Shown here piece by piece: positions 1 to 8,901 of a DNA stretch of 64,000 nucleotides; within the stretch, counting starts at the first letter, position 1; the number at the start of each line of letters is the position of its first letter. This stretch comes from Ancylomarina sp. 16SWW S1-10-2 (GTDB taxonomy: Bacteria > Bacteroidota > Bacteroidia > Bacteroidales > Marinifilaceae). The translations under genes were made by a program, and so were the position numbers. The notes beneath the pieces are model-generated. The model saw nothing but the letters and a program-made list of their open reading frames with translations. It was not told the origin of the DNA and ran no database searches. The stretch lies in contig NZ_SADB01000016.1 of the NCBI RefSeq assembly GCF_009669305.1, forward strand, positions 41,940 to 105,939. Direction: 5' to 3'.

Positions 1-113
1 GATCGAGTTATCTGTATGCTTATAATTTTTATAATAACGAACACTTATAATGGATAATAAAAATTATTTGTCTTACTCATTCTTTAACATTAATCTGATT
101 AATCAATTTTACT

Positions 114-971
114 CTATATTTTAGCCCCATTTTTCATGTCCTTTTTATATACAATTGTCATGTATGGAAATGGGATTTCAATACCTTCTCTATCAAACCT
201 TTCCTTCACCGATTTTAAAAGATCACATTTAAGAAAAAACCCATTATCATTTCCTGATGTCCAAGCATATGCTTTTAAGTCAACAGAAAAATCTGATAAT
301 GCAATAACGCGGACAATAACACAGGGAATATTGTTTTCAATATCTTCTTCCGTTCGGTTATCAATTAACAAGGGATGCTTTTCTACTTCATCACGTATGA
401 TATCAATAGCCTTGTCAATATCAGAATCGTAGCTGATTGAAAATTCTATATGTTTTCTAATTTTCTCATCTTGAATATTACAATTGATGATCGTTTCTTC
501 GCTAATAATACTATTCGGAATTATGATTCTTCTATTCTGATAATCCTGAATTAAAGTATGTCTCAAGGTTATCTCTTCAACAACACCTATCTGTCCATCT
601 TTAAATTCAATAATATCAGATATTTTAAATGGCTTAAAAATTAAAATGAAAATACCACTTATTATATTTGAAAATGCTTTTTGTGACGCAAAACCAATCA
701 CAATAGTAATTATACCTGCTCCAGCAAAAAGTGCCGTTCCAAGAGATTTTAGATAAGGGATTTTGTAAAAAATAAAAATGATAGCTGCGGTATAAATAAT
801 AAACCCTACCGAATTCTTAAGAAATGAAAAATTGGTAGGATCAGTTCTCAACTTCAAAGAATACTTACTTATAAATACACTTAGAATCTTTCTTAAAATT
901 ATTGTTAACACAATCGCAAACACAACTGTAATTCCAACTAATAAAGTGTAATTAAATGTTTCTTTATCCAT
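114..971 (-). CDS. MscS-family mechanosensitive ion channel
   Basis: Inner-membrane channel of the small-conductance mechanosensitive family, which opens under membrane tension and releases solutes during osmotic downshock. Read from the ATG at 971 it is 285 residues, close to E. coli MscS. It has an N-terminal membrane segment, two further hydrophobic stretches before residue 110, and the family's pore-helix signature IITIVIGFASQ followed by NIISGIFILIFKPFKISD, which leads into the cytoplasmic beta domain. An in-frame GTG at 1002-1004 would add 11 residues; the ATG is preferred. It is transcribed in the same direction as the rim operon to its right, but a hairpin at 1026-1054 separates them, so it is probably a separate unit. 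Family assignment is firm; ion selectivity cannot be told. Confidence 0.9.
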   Translation of the reverse strand: MDKETFNYTLLVGITVVFAIVLTIILRKILSVFISKYSLKLRTDPTNFSFLKNSVGFIIYTAAIIFIFYKIPYLKSLGTALFAGAGIITIVIGFASQKAFSNIISGIFILIFKPFKISDIIEFKDGQIGVVEEITLRHTLIQDYQNRRIIIPNSIISEETIINCNIQDEKIRKHIEFSISYDSDIDKAIDIIRDEVEKHPLLIDNRTEEDIENNIPCVIVRVIALSDFSVDLKAYAWTSGNDNGFFLKCDLLKSVKERFDREGIEIPFPYMTIVYKKDMKNGAKI

Positions 972-1025
972 GATTACTTTATGTATTAAAATTTTATAAA
1001 ACACAATAAATGAACTTCAAATAAA

Positions 1026-1054
1026 TAGAGGCGTTTTCACAACAAACACCTCTA
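1026..1054 (-). terminator. terminator-like hairpin after the rim operon
   Basis: An 11-bp stem with one C/A mismatch (TAGAGG-GTTT on one arm, AAAC-CCTCTA on the other) around a 7-base loop. It lies 27 bases past the stop codon of the aspartoacylase-like gene and is followed on the minus strand by a moderately T-rich tract. It fits the end of the rimB-rimK-aspartoacylase transcript. Confidence 0.55.
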
Positions 1055-1081
1055 CTCTATCTGAAAAATTATATATTTATT

Positions 1082-2029
1082 TTATCCCATACTTACATGA
1101 AAAATAGCATCACCTTTATACACTATTGGAGCTGTATTTAAACCATAAATACAGCAATCAAATGGTGCAAATATTTTTCTTTCAAATTCACCATATGGAT
1201 CCGAAACTCTACCAATAACTTCTTTGTGTTTTACATTAGCACCATTTTTTACCAAAGGCTCGAAAATACCAGAATGAGGTGACCTTAACCATTTGTTTTT
1301 TCTTAACATGATGTACTCAGTATCATTGTTAATATCACCATCCTGCATCCCCAAATGTTTCATTATATTTAAGGCTCCATTAACTCCAGACGAAATAACT
1401 TTATTATCGAGATGTAGCGATTTGCCACCTTCAAACAACAAGCTCGTTTTTCCCATTTTATTAAAAGTATCTCTAATCGATTTTGAAATACTATTTGAAT
1501 CAACAATAAATTTAGTTCCAAATATTTTGGCTAGTTCTAATGTTCTTGCATTATTAAAATCACACCTAACATTCGGAAAATTCTCTCGACTTGAGCCTCC
1601 CGTATGAAAGTCAATGACATAGTCAACCAAAGGTGCAATTTCGTGGGTAAATTTATATGCAAACTGGCTTGCCAACGAACCTGAGGCTGAACCAGGAAAG
1701 ACTCTATTTAGATCTCTACCATCGGGAAATTCCCTTTCCTGATTTAAATAACCAAATACATTGAATACAGGTATGCATATAATGGTGCCAATCTTAGGCT
1801 TGTTTAATTTCTTTCTTATAACATCCCTTACAATAGCAACACCATTGGTTTCATCGCCATGTACTCCACCAATCAATAAGAGTACCGGACCCTCTTTTTT
1901 GGCACGTTCAATAATTACAGGCACACTTAAATTGTTCCTCGTATGTAACTTCGCCACATCCATTTCGATAACAGCTTTTTTGCCTTTCTTTATTTCTTGG
2001 CCTAAAATGATAAATGGCTTATCAGACAT
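1082..2029 (-). CDS. succinylglutamate desuccinylase/aspartoacylase-family zinc hydrolase
   Basis: M14-type zinc carboxypeptidase-like hydrolase of the AstE/AspA family, 315 residues, cytoplasmic. The zinc-binding HGDE motif is in [10 protein letters not shown] near residue 55 and the second ligand region is VIDFHTGG near residue 140; a catalytic Glu is plausible in LLFEGGK. A beta-barrel-like C-terminal domain follows ([10 protein letters not shown], then [13 protein letters not shown]). Its first codon overlaps the end of rimK by 8 bases, so the two are translationally coupled. Family members cleave N-acyl amino acids. Its place behind rimK and the retropepsin-like rimB suggests a role in trimming or recycling glutamyl or amino-acyl modifications, but this is inferred from context only. 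Confidence 0.85.
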   Translation of the reverse strand: MSDKPFIILGQEIKKGKKAVIEMDVAKLHTRNNLSVPVIIERAKKEGPVLLLIGGVHGDETNGVAIVRDVIRKKLNKPKIGTIICIPVFNVFGYLNQEREFPDGRDLNRVFPGSASGSLASQFAYKFTHEIAPLVDYVIDFHTGGSSRENFPNVRCDFNNARTLELAKIFGTKFIVDSNSISKSIRDTFNKMGKTSLLFEGGKSLHLDNKVISSGVNGALNIMKHLGMQDGDINNDTEYIMLRKNKWLRSPHSGIFEPLVKNGANVKHKEVIGRVSDPYGEFERKIFAPFDCCIYGLNTAPIVYKGDAIFHVSMG

Positions 2030-2894
2030 TTCGTTCTATGTATTTAACAATTTCTTTAGCAATATCCTTCTTCGTTGCCGCTTCGATACCTTCAAGACCT
2101 GGAGAAGAGTTAACCTCTAAAACCAAGGGACCATTTTCCGACTGTAACATATCAACACCAGCAACACCTAAGCCCATGGCTCTGGCTGCTTTAATAGCAG
2201 TAAGTTCTTCTTCATCGGATAATTCAATAATATTAGCACTTCCTCCTCTATGCAAATTAGAGCGAAATTCACCCTCTTTACCTTGTCTTTTCATGGCTCC
2301 TACAATAACACCATCTACAACAAATGCTCTAATATCAGACCCTCCAGCTTCCTTAATAAACTGCTGCGCAATAACCCTAGCTTTAAGTCCATTAAAAGCT
2401 TCTATAACCGAATTTGCTGCATTATGTGTTTCTGCCAACACAACACCTAAACCTTGCGTTCCCTCTAGTAATTTTAAAACTAATGGTGCTCCACCAACCG
2501 ATTCTATAACGTGATCAACATCTTTTGCATAATTGGTGAAAATAGTCTTTGGCAAACCAACACCAGCTCGTGCCAATATTTGTAAACTTCTTAGTTTATC
2601 TCTCGAGTTAACTAATGCTTGCGATTTAACTGCCGAGAATATATCCATCATTTCAAATTGTCGTACTACAGCAGTTCCATAAAATGTAACCGAGGCTCCA
2701 ATCCTTGGAATTATTGCATCAATGTCATCTAAATAGATTCCATTATAATATATTCTTGGCGATTTTTTTTCTAGTTCTATCACACATTTTAAATGGTCAA
2801 CAACTAACATTTCATGTCCTTTTGCTTCCCCAGCTTCTACTAATCGTTTTGTAGAATATAGATTTGGATTCCTAGATAAAATTACAATTTTCAT
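2022..2894 (-). CDS. rimK: RimK-family ATP-grasp glutamate ligase
   Basis: ATP-grasp ligase of the RimK family, 290 residues. In E. coli RimK adds glutamates to the C terminus of ribosomal protein S6. The N-terminal pre-ATP-grasp domain starts [18 protein letters not shown], the ATP-grasp core includes [20 protein letters not shown], then [17 protein letters not shown], and the metal-binding end is [15 protein letters not shown] near residue 265. The length matches the family (about 300). It sits between a retropepsin-like rimB gene (9 bases upstream) and an aspartoacylase-like gene (8-base overlap), an arrangement known from other marine bacteria. The target here could be S6 or another protein. 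Confidence 0.9.
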   Translation of the reverse strand: MKIVILSRNPNLYSTKRLVEAGEAKGHEMLVVDHLKCVIELEKKSPRIYYNGIYLDDIDAIIPRIGASVTFYGTAVVRQFEMMDIFSAVKSQALVNSRDKLRSLQILARAGVGLPKTIFTNYAKDVDHVIESVGGAPLVLKLLEGTQGLGVVLAETHNAANSVIEAFNGLKARVIAQQFIKEAGGSDIRAFVVDGVIVGAMKRQGKEGEFRSNLHRGGSANIIELSDEEELTAIKAARAMGLGVAGVDMLQSENGPLVLEVNSSPGLEGIEAATKKDIAKEIVKYIERNV

Positions 2895-2903
2895 ATTTAT
2901 TTT

Positions 2904-3341
2904 TTATTTTTTATTTTTTTCTATTTTGAAAGAGAGATTTTTTAATGAAGTATCTACTATAAATCTTTTATTTAAGAACCTTCTGCCCAATAGTACCGGA
3001 TATTTCATATCACTTCTTTCACTCAATGATAATTTAATTGAATATTCTGTTTCGAAAATTAAAATCGTTGTTTTAAAGATGTATCGTTGTTCAACAGCTC
3101 CAAAAGAACTCTTAACTAACTTTGTCTTATAGTTTTTTACTTTAAATACCTTATTATTATATTTAGGATGAGAAGAGTCTAAAAGTCTGAATTCGAGATG
3201 TTTCATTCCATCCAAGTCAACTTCTTTAATCTCGTGACTATGAATTGACGACGTATAAGCTCCAGTATCCACCTTAATATCAATATCATGTAAATCTAAT
3301 TCTGGAAAATCTACTTTATCTATTCTTCCAATTATCTTCAT
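2904..3341 (-). CDS. rimB: RimB-type retropepsin-like aspartic protease (annotated elsewhere as ATP-dependent zinc protease)
   Basis: A 145-residue protein of the family usually named ATP-dependent zinc protease, now understood as single-domain retropepsin-like aspartic proteases (RimB). The catalytic motif VDTGAYTSSIH lies near residues 24-34, and the flap and second-half features follow (KYPVLLGRRFLNKRFIVDTS near the C terminus). RimB enzymes are reported to remove or cut the poly-glutamate tail made by RimK, so this gene and rimK may form a modification/demodification pair. It is the first gene of a three-gene minus-strand operon with only a 9-base gap to rimK. A promoter candidate lies about 195 bases upstream. 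Confidence 0.85.
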   Translation of the reverse strand: MKIIGRIDKVDFPELDLHDIDIKVDTGAYTSSIHSHEIKEVDLDGMKHLEFRLLDSSHPKYNNKVFKVKNYKTKLVKSSFGAVEQRYIFKTTILIFETEYSIKLSLSERSDMKYPVLLGRRFLNKRFIVDTSLKNLSFKIEKNKK

Positions 3342-3534
3342 ATAATGTCTTTTTAATAGAATATCTCATTCTAAAATTCAATTTTAAATAAACCAGAATT
3401 CTATGATACACCACATGAAACTCTAATATCAAAGATAAACGTAATCTTATATCGTAAGCCATTTTATCACATTATTATTTCTTGTAATGTGTAATTTTTT
3501 GTCGTCATAAATCATCGTCAAAATTGTTCCTTTA

Positions 3535-3566
3535 CAAAGTTAAATAGGTAACTTAATAAGAAACAA
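3535..3566 (-). promoter_or_regulatory. candidate promoter for the rimB-rimK operon
   Basis: On the minus strand TAACTTTG (3542-3535) matches the Bacteroidota -7 consensus TAnnTTTG, with TTG at 3566-3564 upstream and a 21-base spacer, slightly long. It would give a leader of roughly 190 bases before rimB. Confidence 0.4.
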
Positions 3567-4159
3567 TAGAGTCCAATTCACACAACATTAATCACCTAAA
3601 AATAACAACTTTAATAATTTTAAAATATAACAACACAAGCTTATCTTGTCCCCATTAGTTATTGATTTTAAAAATCAGCAACTAATTCTTTTTGATTCAT
3701 ATTTGCATCTCTATTTTCCAATATACTCTAAATTAGAGTCTCACAAGAATTAATAATCTATAAATTTCTGTAAAAACCAGTCTATATCTTTGCAATAACA
3801 TGACGCGATTAAGTCGACATACAAAAATAACTAATATGTATCTGGCATATTTTTTTCCAAATATGACATTTGAAATTCAAATTACGAATATTTTCATCAC
3901 TTGATTTGCACTAAAAATTCGTATTCTAATGATATATATTCCGTCTAACAATAATTTTATTATAATTAAGCTGAAAATCTCATAAATTACACCTTTATGG
4001 AAATTAACATAAGTAGATTATTTTTTGTGTTTTAAATATTAACAAATAAAAATAAAATATTGAATTCAATACATTGAGTATTAGAATCATTTCACAATTT
4101 ATAAAATACAAAAAGTACAATAACTACTTAACAACACGCATACCACAATCGACATACCC

Positions 4160-4198
4160 CTCTTAGCATCAGAGGCTAAGAGTGATTTTTTTTATTAT
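4160..4198 (+). terminator. terminator-like hairpin upstream of arginine decarboxylase
   Basis: CTCTTAGC (4160-4167) pairs with GCTAAGAG (4175-4182) around a 7-base loop and is followed by GATTTTTTTTATTATTTTT. No gene is seen to its left that it could end, and it lies 96 bases before the decarboxylase ATG. It either ends a small RNA or acts as an attenuator of the polyamine operon. Confidence 0.6.
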
Positions 4199-4293
4199 TT
4201 TTTTATTTCAACTAGTTATAATAACTAAAAAATTGTTTTTATTTACAAAAACAAAAACATGTAAAAACAACATTTATATTTATGATTACTTAA

Positions 4294-5703
4294 ATGAAAA
4301 ATTCTTATTTTGATTTGATCGAACAAAGCTACTACTTCCCACAGGAAGGCTTTGATCTAAGGGATGACTATTTAACCTTTCAAGGTATCTCTTTAAAATA
4401 TCTAATTGAAAAATACGGTACTCCATTCCGTTTCTTTTACTTACCCAAAATTGGAGATCAGATAAAGAAAGCTCGTAACCTTTTTAATAGAGCGATAAAG
4501 AAAAATAACTATAATGGTAAATATCATTATTGTTACTGTACTAAATGCAACCATTTTGCACATGTTATAGGTGAAGCATTAAAGCATAAAGTCAATTTGG
4601 AAACATCATCATCATTTGATATCGATTTAGTATTAAATCTATACCGTGATGGGAAAATAGATTTGAATCGTGAGATCGTTCATAATGGTTACAAGACCGA
4701 TGAATATCTTAGGAAAATCATAAAAATGCAAAAAATTGGGTTTAAAAATTCGATTATCATATTAGATGGTATTAATGAATTAGAAAGACTTGATGAAATT
4801 GCCAAAGAAGGTCCTATAAAAATTGGTATCCGAATGGCAATTAACGAAGAACCACAATCGGCATATTATACCTCAAGGTTAGGTATTAATGTTACTCAAA
4901 TAATTGAATTATATAAAACAAAGATTAAAGACAATCCTAAATTTGAACTAAAAATGTTCCACTTTTTTGTGGATTCAGGCATTAAGGATAGCCTATACTA
5001 TTGGGGAGAATTTCAAAAAGCACTAAAAGTATATACAGAACTGAAACGAGAATGTGACACCCTAGATTCATTCAATTTAGGTGGTGGTTTTCCTATCCGA
5101 AATAACTTAGGATTCGAATACCAATATGAATACATGATCAATGAAATTGTTTCGAACATTAAGAATGCATGCGTTGCTGAAAATATTCCTGAGCCAAATA
5201 TCTACACAGAGTTTGGTAAATACACTGTAGGTGAAAGCGGAGCTATTATTTTTAAAGTGTTGGAACAAAAACAACAAAACGACACAGAGTCTTGGTATAT
5301 TATAGATAATAGTTTAATGAACACCATACCTGATGCTTGGTCTATTCATGAAAAATTTATTCTTCTACCAATTAATAAGTGGAAAAATGAATATAAGCGT
5401 GTTAATATTGGTGGCATTAGTTGTGATCATTCCGACTATTATAATTCTGAAGATTTAAATCAAGAAGTCCTATTACCTAATTACACAAAAGAGGAAAAAG
5501 ACCCCTTATATATTGGCTTTTTTCATACAGGAGCCTATCAAGATTCAATTAGTGGTTATGGAGGAATCAAGCATTGCTTAATTCCATCTCCTAAGCATGT
5601 TATAATTGACCGAGACGAAAAGGGTAATTTTTTCGACTATGTATATAGAGATGAGCAATCTGCAAATGAAATGTTTAAACTATTAGGCTACAAGAAAAAA
5701 TGA
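4294..5703 (+). CDS. speA: arginine decarboxylase, alanine-racemase-fold (fold III) PLP enzyme
   Basis: PLP-dependent decarboxylase of fold type III, 469 residues, about the size of Bacteroidota arginine decarboxylases and much shorter than E. coli SpeA (658). The PLP-lysine region is YCYCTKCNHFAHV near residue 80, followed by LETSSSFDIDL; the glycine-rich phosphate loop is NLGGGFPI near residue 260; the second active-site segment is GGISCDHSDYY near residue 375, with the Cys-Asp pair typical of the family. It opens a plus-strand operon; its stop overlaps the ureohydrolase start by 4 bases (ATGA). Arginine to agmatine is the likely reaction because an agmatinase-type gene follows; carboxynorspermidine or diaminopimelate decarboxylase is the less likely alternative. 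Confidence 0.85.
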   Translation: MKNSYFDLIEQSYYFPQEGFDLRDDYLTFQGISLKYLIEKYGTPFRFFYLPKIGDQIKKARNLFNRAIKKNNYNGKYHYCYCTKCNHFAHVIGEALKHKVNLETSSSFDIDLVLNLYRDGKIDLNREIVHNGYKTDEYLRKIIKMQKIGFKNSIIILDGINELERLDEIAKEGPIKIGIRMAINEEPQSAYYTSRLGINVTQIIELYKTKIKDNPKFELKMFHFFVDSGIKDSLYYWGEFQKALKVYTELKRECDTLDSFNLGGGFPIRNNLGFEYQYEYMINEIVSNIKNACVAENIPEPNIYTEFGKYTVGESGAIIFKVLEQKQQNDTESWYIIDNSLMNTIPDAWSIHEKFILLPINKWKNEYKRVNIGGISCDHSDYYNSEDLNQEVLLPNYTKEEKDPLYIGFFHTGAYQDSISGYGGIKHCLIPSPKHVIIDRDEKGNFFDYVYRDEQSANEMFKLLGYKKK

Positions 5704-6554
5704 GAAATTTTGCAGGAATAGATGACAAATATTGTTCCTTAGAAGGTGCAATGACTCTATTACAATCAATCCCATACGATGGAACAAGTACATGGGGCAA
5801 AGGAGCGAATTATGCTTTTCCAGCATTTTTAGAAGCGTTGGAGAACATGGAGCTTTACGACATTGAGACCGATTCGGAAGTCTATAAAACGGGTATTCAC
5901 ATTTTACCCGATATTACGGAATCATCTTCACCAGAAGCAATGGTAGACGCGGTCTATGCATCCGCAAAAAAGATAATATTATCAGAAAAATTTCCAACTT
6001 TTTTTGGCGGAGAACATTCTGTTAGTATTGGTGTGATTAGAGCTTTTGCCGAAAAGTACAATAAACTTACTGTACTTCAATTAGATGCTCACGCAGATTT
6101 ACGTGCGAAATATAACGGGACACCTTTCAATCATGCTTGTGCACTACATGAAGCTAGTAAAACAACAAATCTAATTCAGGTAGGAATACGAAGTATGGAT
6201 AGTTGTGAAATACCTTTTCTAAATAGAGAAAAGTGCTTTTTTGCCCAAGATATTCATGATAAAACTAATTGGATAGATCAATCAATTAAATTGATGACAG
6301 ATGATGTTTACATCACAATAGATTTGGATGTTTTCGATCCATCTATTATGCCATCGACAGGGACACCAGAACCTGGAGGTTTAAATTGGTATACCGTAAT
6401 TACATATTTGAGAAAAGTATTCCACACTAAGAATGTTGTGGGTTTTGATATTGTGGAATTGGCACCACAAAAAGGACAAAAAGCCTCGGATTTTTTAACT
6501 GCCAAATTGTTTTACAAGCTTTTAAGCTACAAATTTGAAAATCATGAAAAATAA
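5700..6554 (+). CDS. speB: agmatinase/arginase-family ureohydrolase
   Basis: Dinuclear manganese ureohydrolase, 284 residues. Metal-ligand motifs are all visible: GGEHSVSIG (near residue 103), LDAHADLR (near 128-133), and the DLDVFDPS motif (near 205), plus the family Glu in GFDIVELAP. Agmatine would be split into putrescine and urea. It overlaps the decarboxylase upstream by 4 bases and the deoxyhypusine-synthase-like gene downstream by 11 bases, so the three are tightly coupled. Arginase or formiminoglutamase activity cannot be ruled out from sequence, but the decarboxylase neighbour favours agmatinase. Confidence 0.87.
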   Translation: MRNFAGIDDKYCSLEGAMTLLQSIPYDGTSTWGKGANYAFPAFLEALENMELYDIETDSEVYKTGIHILPDITESSSPEAMVDAVYASAKKIILSEKFPTFFGGEHSVSIGVIRAFAEKYNKLTVLQLDAHADLRAKYNGTPFNHACALHEASKTTNLIQVGIRSMDSCEIPFLNREKCFFAQDIHDKTNWIDQSIKLMTDDVYITIDLDVFDPSIMPSTGTPEPGGLNWYTVITYLRKVFHTKNVVGFDIVELAPQKGQKASDFLTAKLFYKLLSYKFENHEK

Positions 6555-7521
6555 AGGATCTGTTTCACAATTCATCGTAGAGCATTATCGTCACTTTAAC
6601 TCGGCAACTTTAGTAGATGCCGCTCAAGCTTACGAAAAGCACCTTAACGATGGGAAAAAAATGATGATTACCCTTGCTGGAGCTATGAGTACAGCTGAAA
6701 TTGGAAGATCATTAGCTGAAATGATTCGTAAGGACAAGGTGCAAATTATCACATGTACCGGTGCAAATCTTGAAGAAGATATTATGAATTTGGTTGCTCA
6801 TTCTCATTACGAACGAGTTCCTAATTACCGCGATTTAACACCTAAAGAAGAATGGGGACTATTGGAACGTGGATTGAATCGTGTTACCGACACCTGTATT
6901 CCTGAAGAAGAAGCGTTTCGACGTTTACAGGAACATATTTTTAAAATTTGGAAAACTGCTGAAGAAAATGGAGAACGTTATTTTCCACACGAATTCATGT
7001 ATAAACTTCTTAAATCAGGCGTTTTAGAGCAATACTATGAAATAGATCCTAAGAACAGTTGGATGCTTGAAGCAGCTAATAAAAACTTACCTATCGTAGT
7101 ACCTGGTTGGGAAGATTCTACCATGGGAAATATATTTGCGTCTTATTGCATAAAAGGTGAGTTGAAAGCCTCAACAATGAAATCGGGAATCGAATATATG
7201 GCTTGGTTGGCTGATTGGTATACTAATAATGCAGAAGACAAAGGCATTGGATTCTTTCAGGTTGGAGGAGGAATAGCAGGTGACTTCCCAATATGTGTTG
7301 TACCAATGCTATATCAAGATCTAGAAAGAAACAACACCCCATTTTGGAGTTACTTTTGTCAAGTTTCTGATTCAACAACCAGTTATGGTTCATATTCTGG
7401 TGCTGTACCCAACGAAAAAATTACGTGGGGAAAATTAGGAATTGACACACCTAAATTCATTATAGAATCAGATGCAACAATCGTTGTACCATTAATATTT
7501 GCCTATTTATTGGGCTGGTAA
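6544..7521 (+). CDS. deoxyhypusine-synthase-like enzyme, catalytic lysine intact
   Basis: Member of the deoxyhypusine synthase family, 325 residues. Landmarks in order: ITLAGAMSTAEIGRSLAEMI, ITCTGANLEEDIMNLVAHSH, the mid-protein PIVVPGWEDSTMGNIF, GFFQVGGGIAGD, and the C-terminal SGAVPNEKITWGKLG, in which Lys297 matches the lysine that forms the enzyme-imine intermediate. Bacteria lack eIF5A, so bacterial members are thought to move the aminobutyl group to a small amine (homospermidine-synthase-like activity). Third gene of the polyamine operon; it begins at the ATG at 6544 inside the end of speB (a TTG at 6535 is the only earlier choice). The exact acceptor amine is unknown. Compare the degenerate paralogue at 11018-12004. 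Confidence 0.85.
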   Translation: MKNKGSVSQFIVEHYRHFNSATLVDAAQAYEKHLNDGKKMMITLAGAMSTAEIGRSLAEMIRKDKVQIITCTGANLEEDIMNLVAHSHYERVPNYRDLTPKEEWGLLERGLNRVTDTCIPEEEAFRRLQEHIFKIWKTAEENGERYFPHEFMYKLLKSGVLEQYYEIDPKNSWMLEAANKNLPIVVPGWEDSTMGNIFASYCIKGELKASTMKSGIEYMAWLADWYTNNAEDKGIGFFQVGGGIAGDFPICVVPMLYQDLERNNTPFWSYFCQVSDSTTSYGSYSGAVPNEKITWGKLGIDTPKFIIESDATIVVPLIFAYLLGW

Positions 7522-7560
7522 TTACCATAAAAAAAACTTAAATTGTAATAATTAGTAATC

Positions 7561-7884
7561 ATGACTCAAAATTCAAAACCAAAAGTAATCCAAAGTTACG
7601 AAAAGCTATCTCAAGAGACCAGAGAGCAATTAAAATTATATTACCCTGACGGTTATGTTGATTATTTGATAGAATTTCCAAATTCAAAAGGAGAAATAGT
7701 TAGTGCTCTTCCATTCGAAACGGATGAAAAAGTTTATATGGTTAGAATGTCTATTCGAAAAGCGCAAGCGTTAATCGATGATGATTCAGATTATGATGAA
7801 GATGGTATGCTTTTACAAAGCAAAAGAGAGAAATATGAAGATAAATATTCAGATGCGGATTATTTATTCTCTGATTTTGACTAA
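7561..7884 (+). CDS. conserved hypothetical acidic protein
   Basis: A 107-residue soluble, acidic protein that begins 39 bases after the polyamine operon and ends just before a strong terminator, so it is probably the last gene of that transcript. No signal peptide or membrane segment. The centre (ETREQLKLYYPDGYVDYLIEF) looks like a short folded domain; the C terminus is a run of Asp/Glu/Tyr. I do not recognise a named family. The similar position of small acidic proteins beside speA-type genes in relatives would need a search. Confidence 0.7.
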   Translation: MTQNSKPKVIQSYEKLSQETREQLKLYYPDGYVDYLIEFPNSKGEIVSALPFETDEKVYMVRMSIRKAQALIDDDSDYDEDGMLLQSKREKYEDKYSDADYLFSDFD

Positions 7885-7911
7885 ATAACAAGAATATCAA
7901 CCTATAATTAC

Positions 7912-7945
7912 ACAGGCTTATTTAATAAATAAGCCTGTTTTTATT
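7912..7945 (+). terminator. rho-independent terminator of the polyamine operon
   Basis: A perfect 12-bp stem ACAGGCTTATTT / AAATAAGCCTGT with a 3-base loop (AAT), followed by TTTTTATTTT. It ends the plus-strand transcript that starts before the decarboxylase. Confidence 0.9.
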
Positions 7946-8005
7946 TTCAAATATTTGTGACCAATCCTTAATATAAACGTCTAATGTGAAAATACAAATT
8001 CACAT

Positions 8006-8242
8006 ATGATGAACAAAGATAATTTTCAGGATAAAACACTTTATGATTCTTTCATATATTGGAAAACTCAACCTAGCGAAAAAGTAAAATTTGCTTTTGG
8101 AGAATTATTCCCCAAAGCCTTAAATATTAAATGGAGAGTTTTAAATACGGGCCTTTGTAAAGTGATATTTTCTTTAAATAATGAAAAACTATTCGCAATA
8201 TTCACATCTGACGGAGAATTCGTCAGAATTTATTCAGAATAG
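8006..8242 (+). CDS. small PepSY-like domain protein without signal peptide
   Basis: A 78-residue protein whose C-terminal half follows the repeat pattern of Bacteroidota PepSY-like (beta-lactamase-inhibitor-like) proteins: KFAFGELFPKALNIKW, then VIFSLNNEKLFAIFTSDGEF. Unlike most of the family it starts MMNKDNFQDKTLYDSF, with no signal peptide, so a cytoplasmic location is predicted. It lies alone between a terminator and the converging two-component genes. A larger secreted relative is encoded at 13653-14114. Function unknown; the second ATG at 8009 is an equally good start. Confidence 0.65.
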   Translation: MMNKDNFQDKTLYDSFIYWKTQPSEKVKFAFGELFPKALNIKWRVLNTGLCKVIFSLNNEKLFAIFTSDGEFVRIYSE

Positions 8243-8253
8243 AAATAATCAGT

Positions 8254-8895
8254 TTAGTCTATTAATTTATTTCGATAAGCATATCGAACTAAACCAGCCG
8301 TATTTTTGACATCCAGTTTCTCCATTAAATTTCTCCTATGAGTATCAATTGTTCTTGTACTAACAAAAAGTTTATTGGCAATTTCGGCATTAGAAAACTC
8401 TTGAGTTATTAATTGAAGCACTTCAATTTCTCTTTTCGTAAGAGGAATATCTGTACTTGGTTTAGATTTCTGAAGCGCATTTAACATTAAACACTTAGAG
8501 ACTTCTTGACTTAAATATGTTTCTCCGTTTGCAATGCATTTTATTGCATTCAGCATTTCCTCTTTCCCCGAATTTTTTAAGATATATCCCATAGCTCCTG
8601 CTTCTAGCATTTTTATGACATATTCTTGGTCGCCATGCATCGAAATAGCTAACACATTAACGGCACTATATTGAGTCCTAATTTTCTTCGTTAACTCGAT
8701 TCCATTGGTTGCTCCCATATCAATATCCATAAGCACAACATTGGGTGATTGCTCTTTTACAAGCTTCATTATATCGAGTTCATTATCCGAATCGCCACAA
8801 ACATTAATTAGTTTTTCTTTGTTGAGTAATGCTTTTAAACCATCACGAAACATGGCATGATCATCTGCAATAATAATTTTAATTTTCTCGCTCAT
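8254..8895 (-). CDS. NarL/FixJ-family response regulator
   Basis: DNA-binding response regulator, 213 residues. The receiver domain has the acidic pocket IIIADDH, the phospho-acceptor Asp in VVLMDIDMG (near residue 57) and the conserved Lys in ILKNSGKEE; a LuxR-type helix-turn-helix follows (LTKREIEVLQLI, then NAEIANKLFVSTRTIDTHR). Its start is 6 bases after the stop of the histidine kinase gene, so the two form a two-component operon. The target genes are not evident; the flanking PepSY-like gene and sigma-factor cluster are candidates by position only. Confidence 0.93.
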   Translation of the reverse strand: MSEKIKIIIADDHAMFRDGLKALLNKEKLINVCGDSDNELDIMKLVKEQSPNVVLMDIDMGATNGIELTKKIRTQYSAVNVLAISMHGDQEYVIKMLEAGAMGYILKNSGKEEMLNAIKCIANGETYLSQEVSKCLMLNALQKSKPSTDIPLTKREIEVLQLITQEFSNAEIANKLFVSTRTIDTHRRNLMEKLDVKNTAGLVRYAYRNKLID

Positions 8896-8901
8896 CAGTT
8901 C

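Larger units (their letters stand above)
3342..4293. other. 952-base intergenic region between rimB and the polyamine operon
   Basis: No convincing gene on either strand; the sequence is very AT-rich. It holds a minus-strand promoter candidate for rimB (3535-3566), a plus-strand -7-like TATCTTTG at 3785-3792 without a clear TTG partner, and an 8-bp hairpin followed by a T-run at 4160-4198. A plus-strand transcript starting near 3800 would carry a leader of nearly 500 bases before the decarboxylase, which leaves room for an attenuator or a separate small RNA. Confidence 0.5.

Noticed and set aside
136-432. A 98-codon frame opposite the MscS gene
   Set aside because: Shadow of the MscS coding sequence; the MscS frame has clear family motifs.
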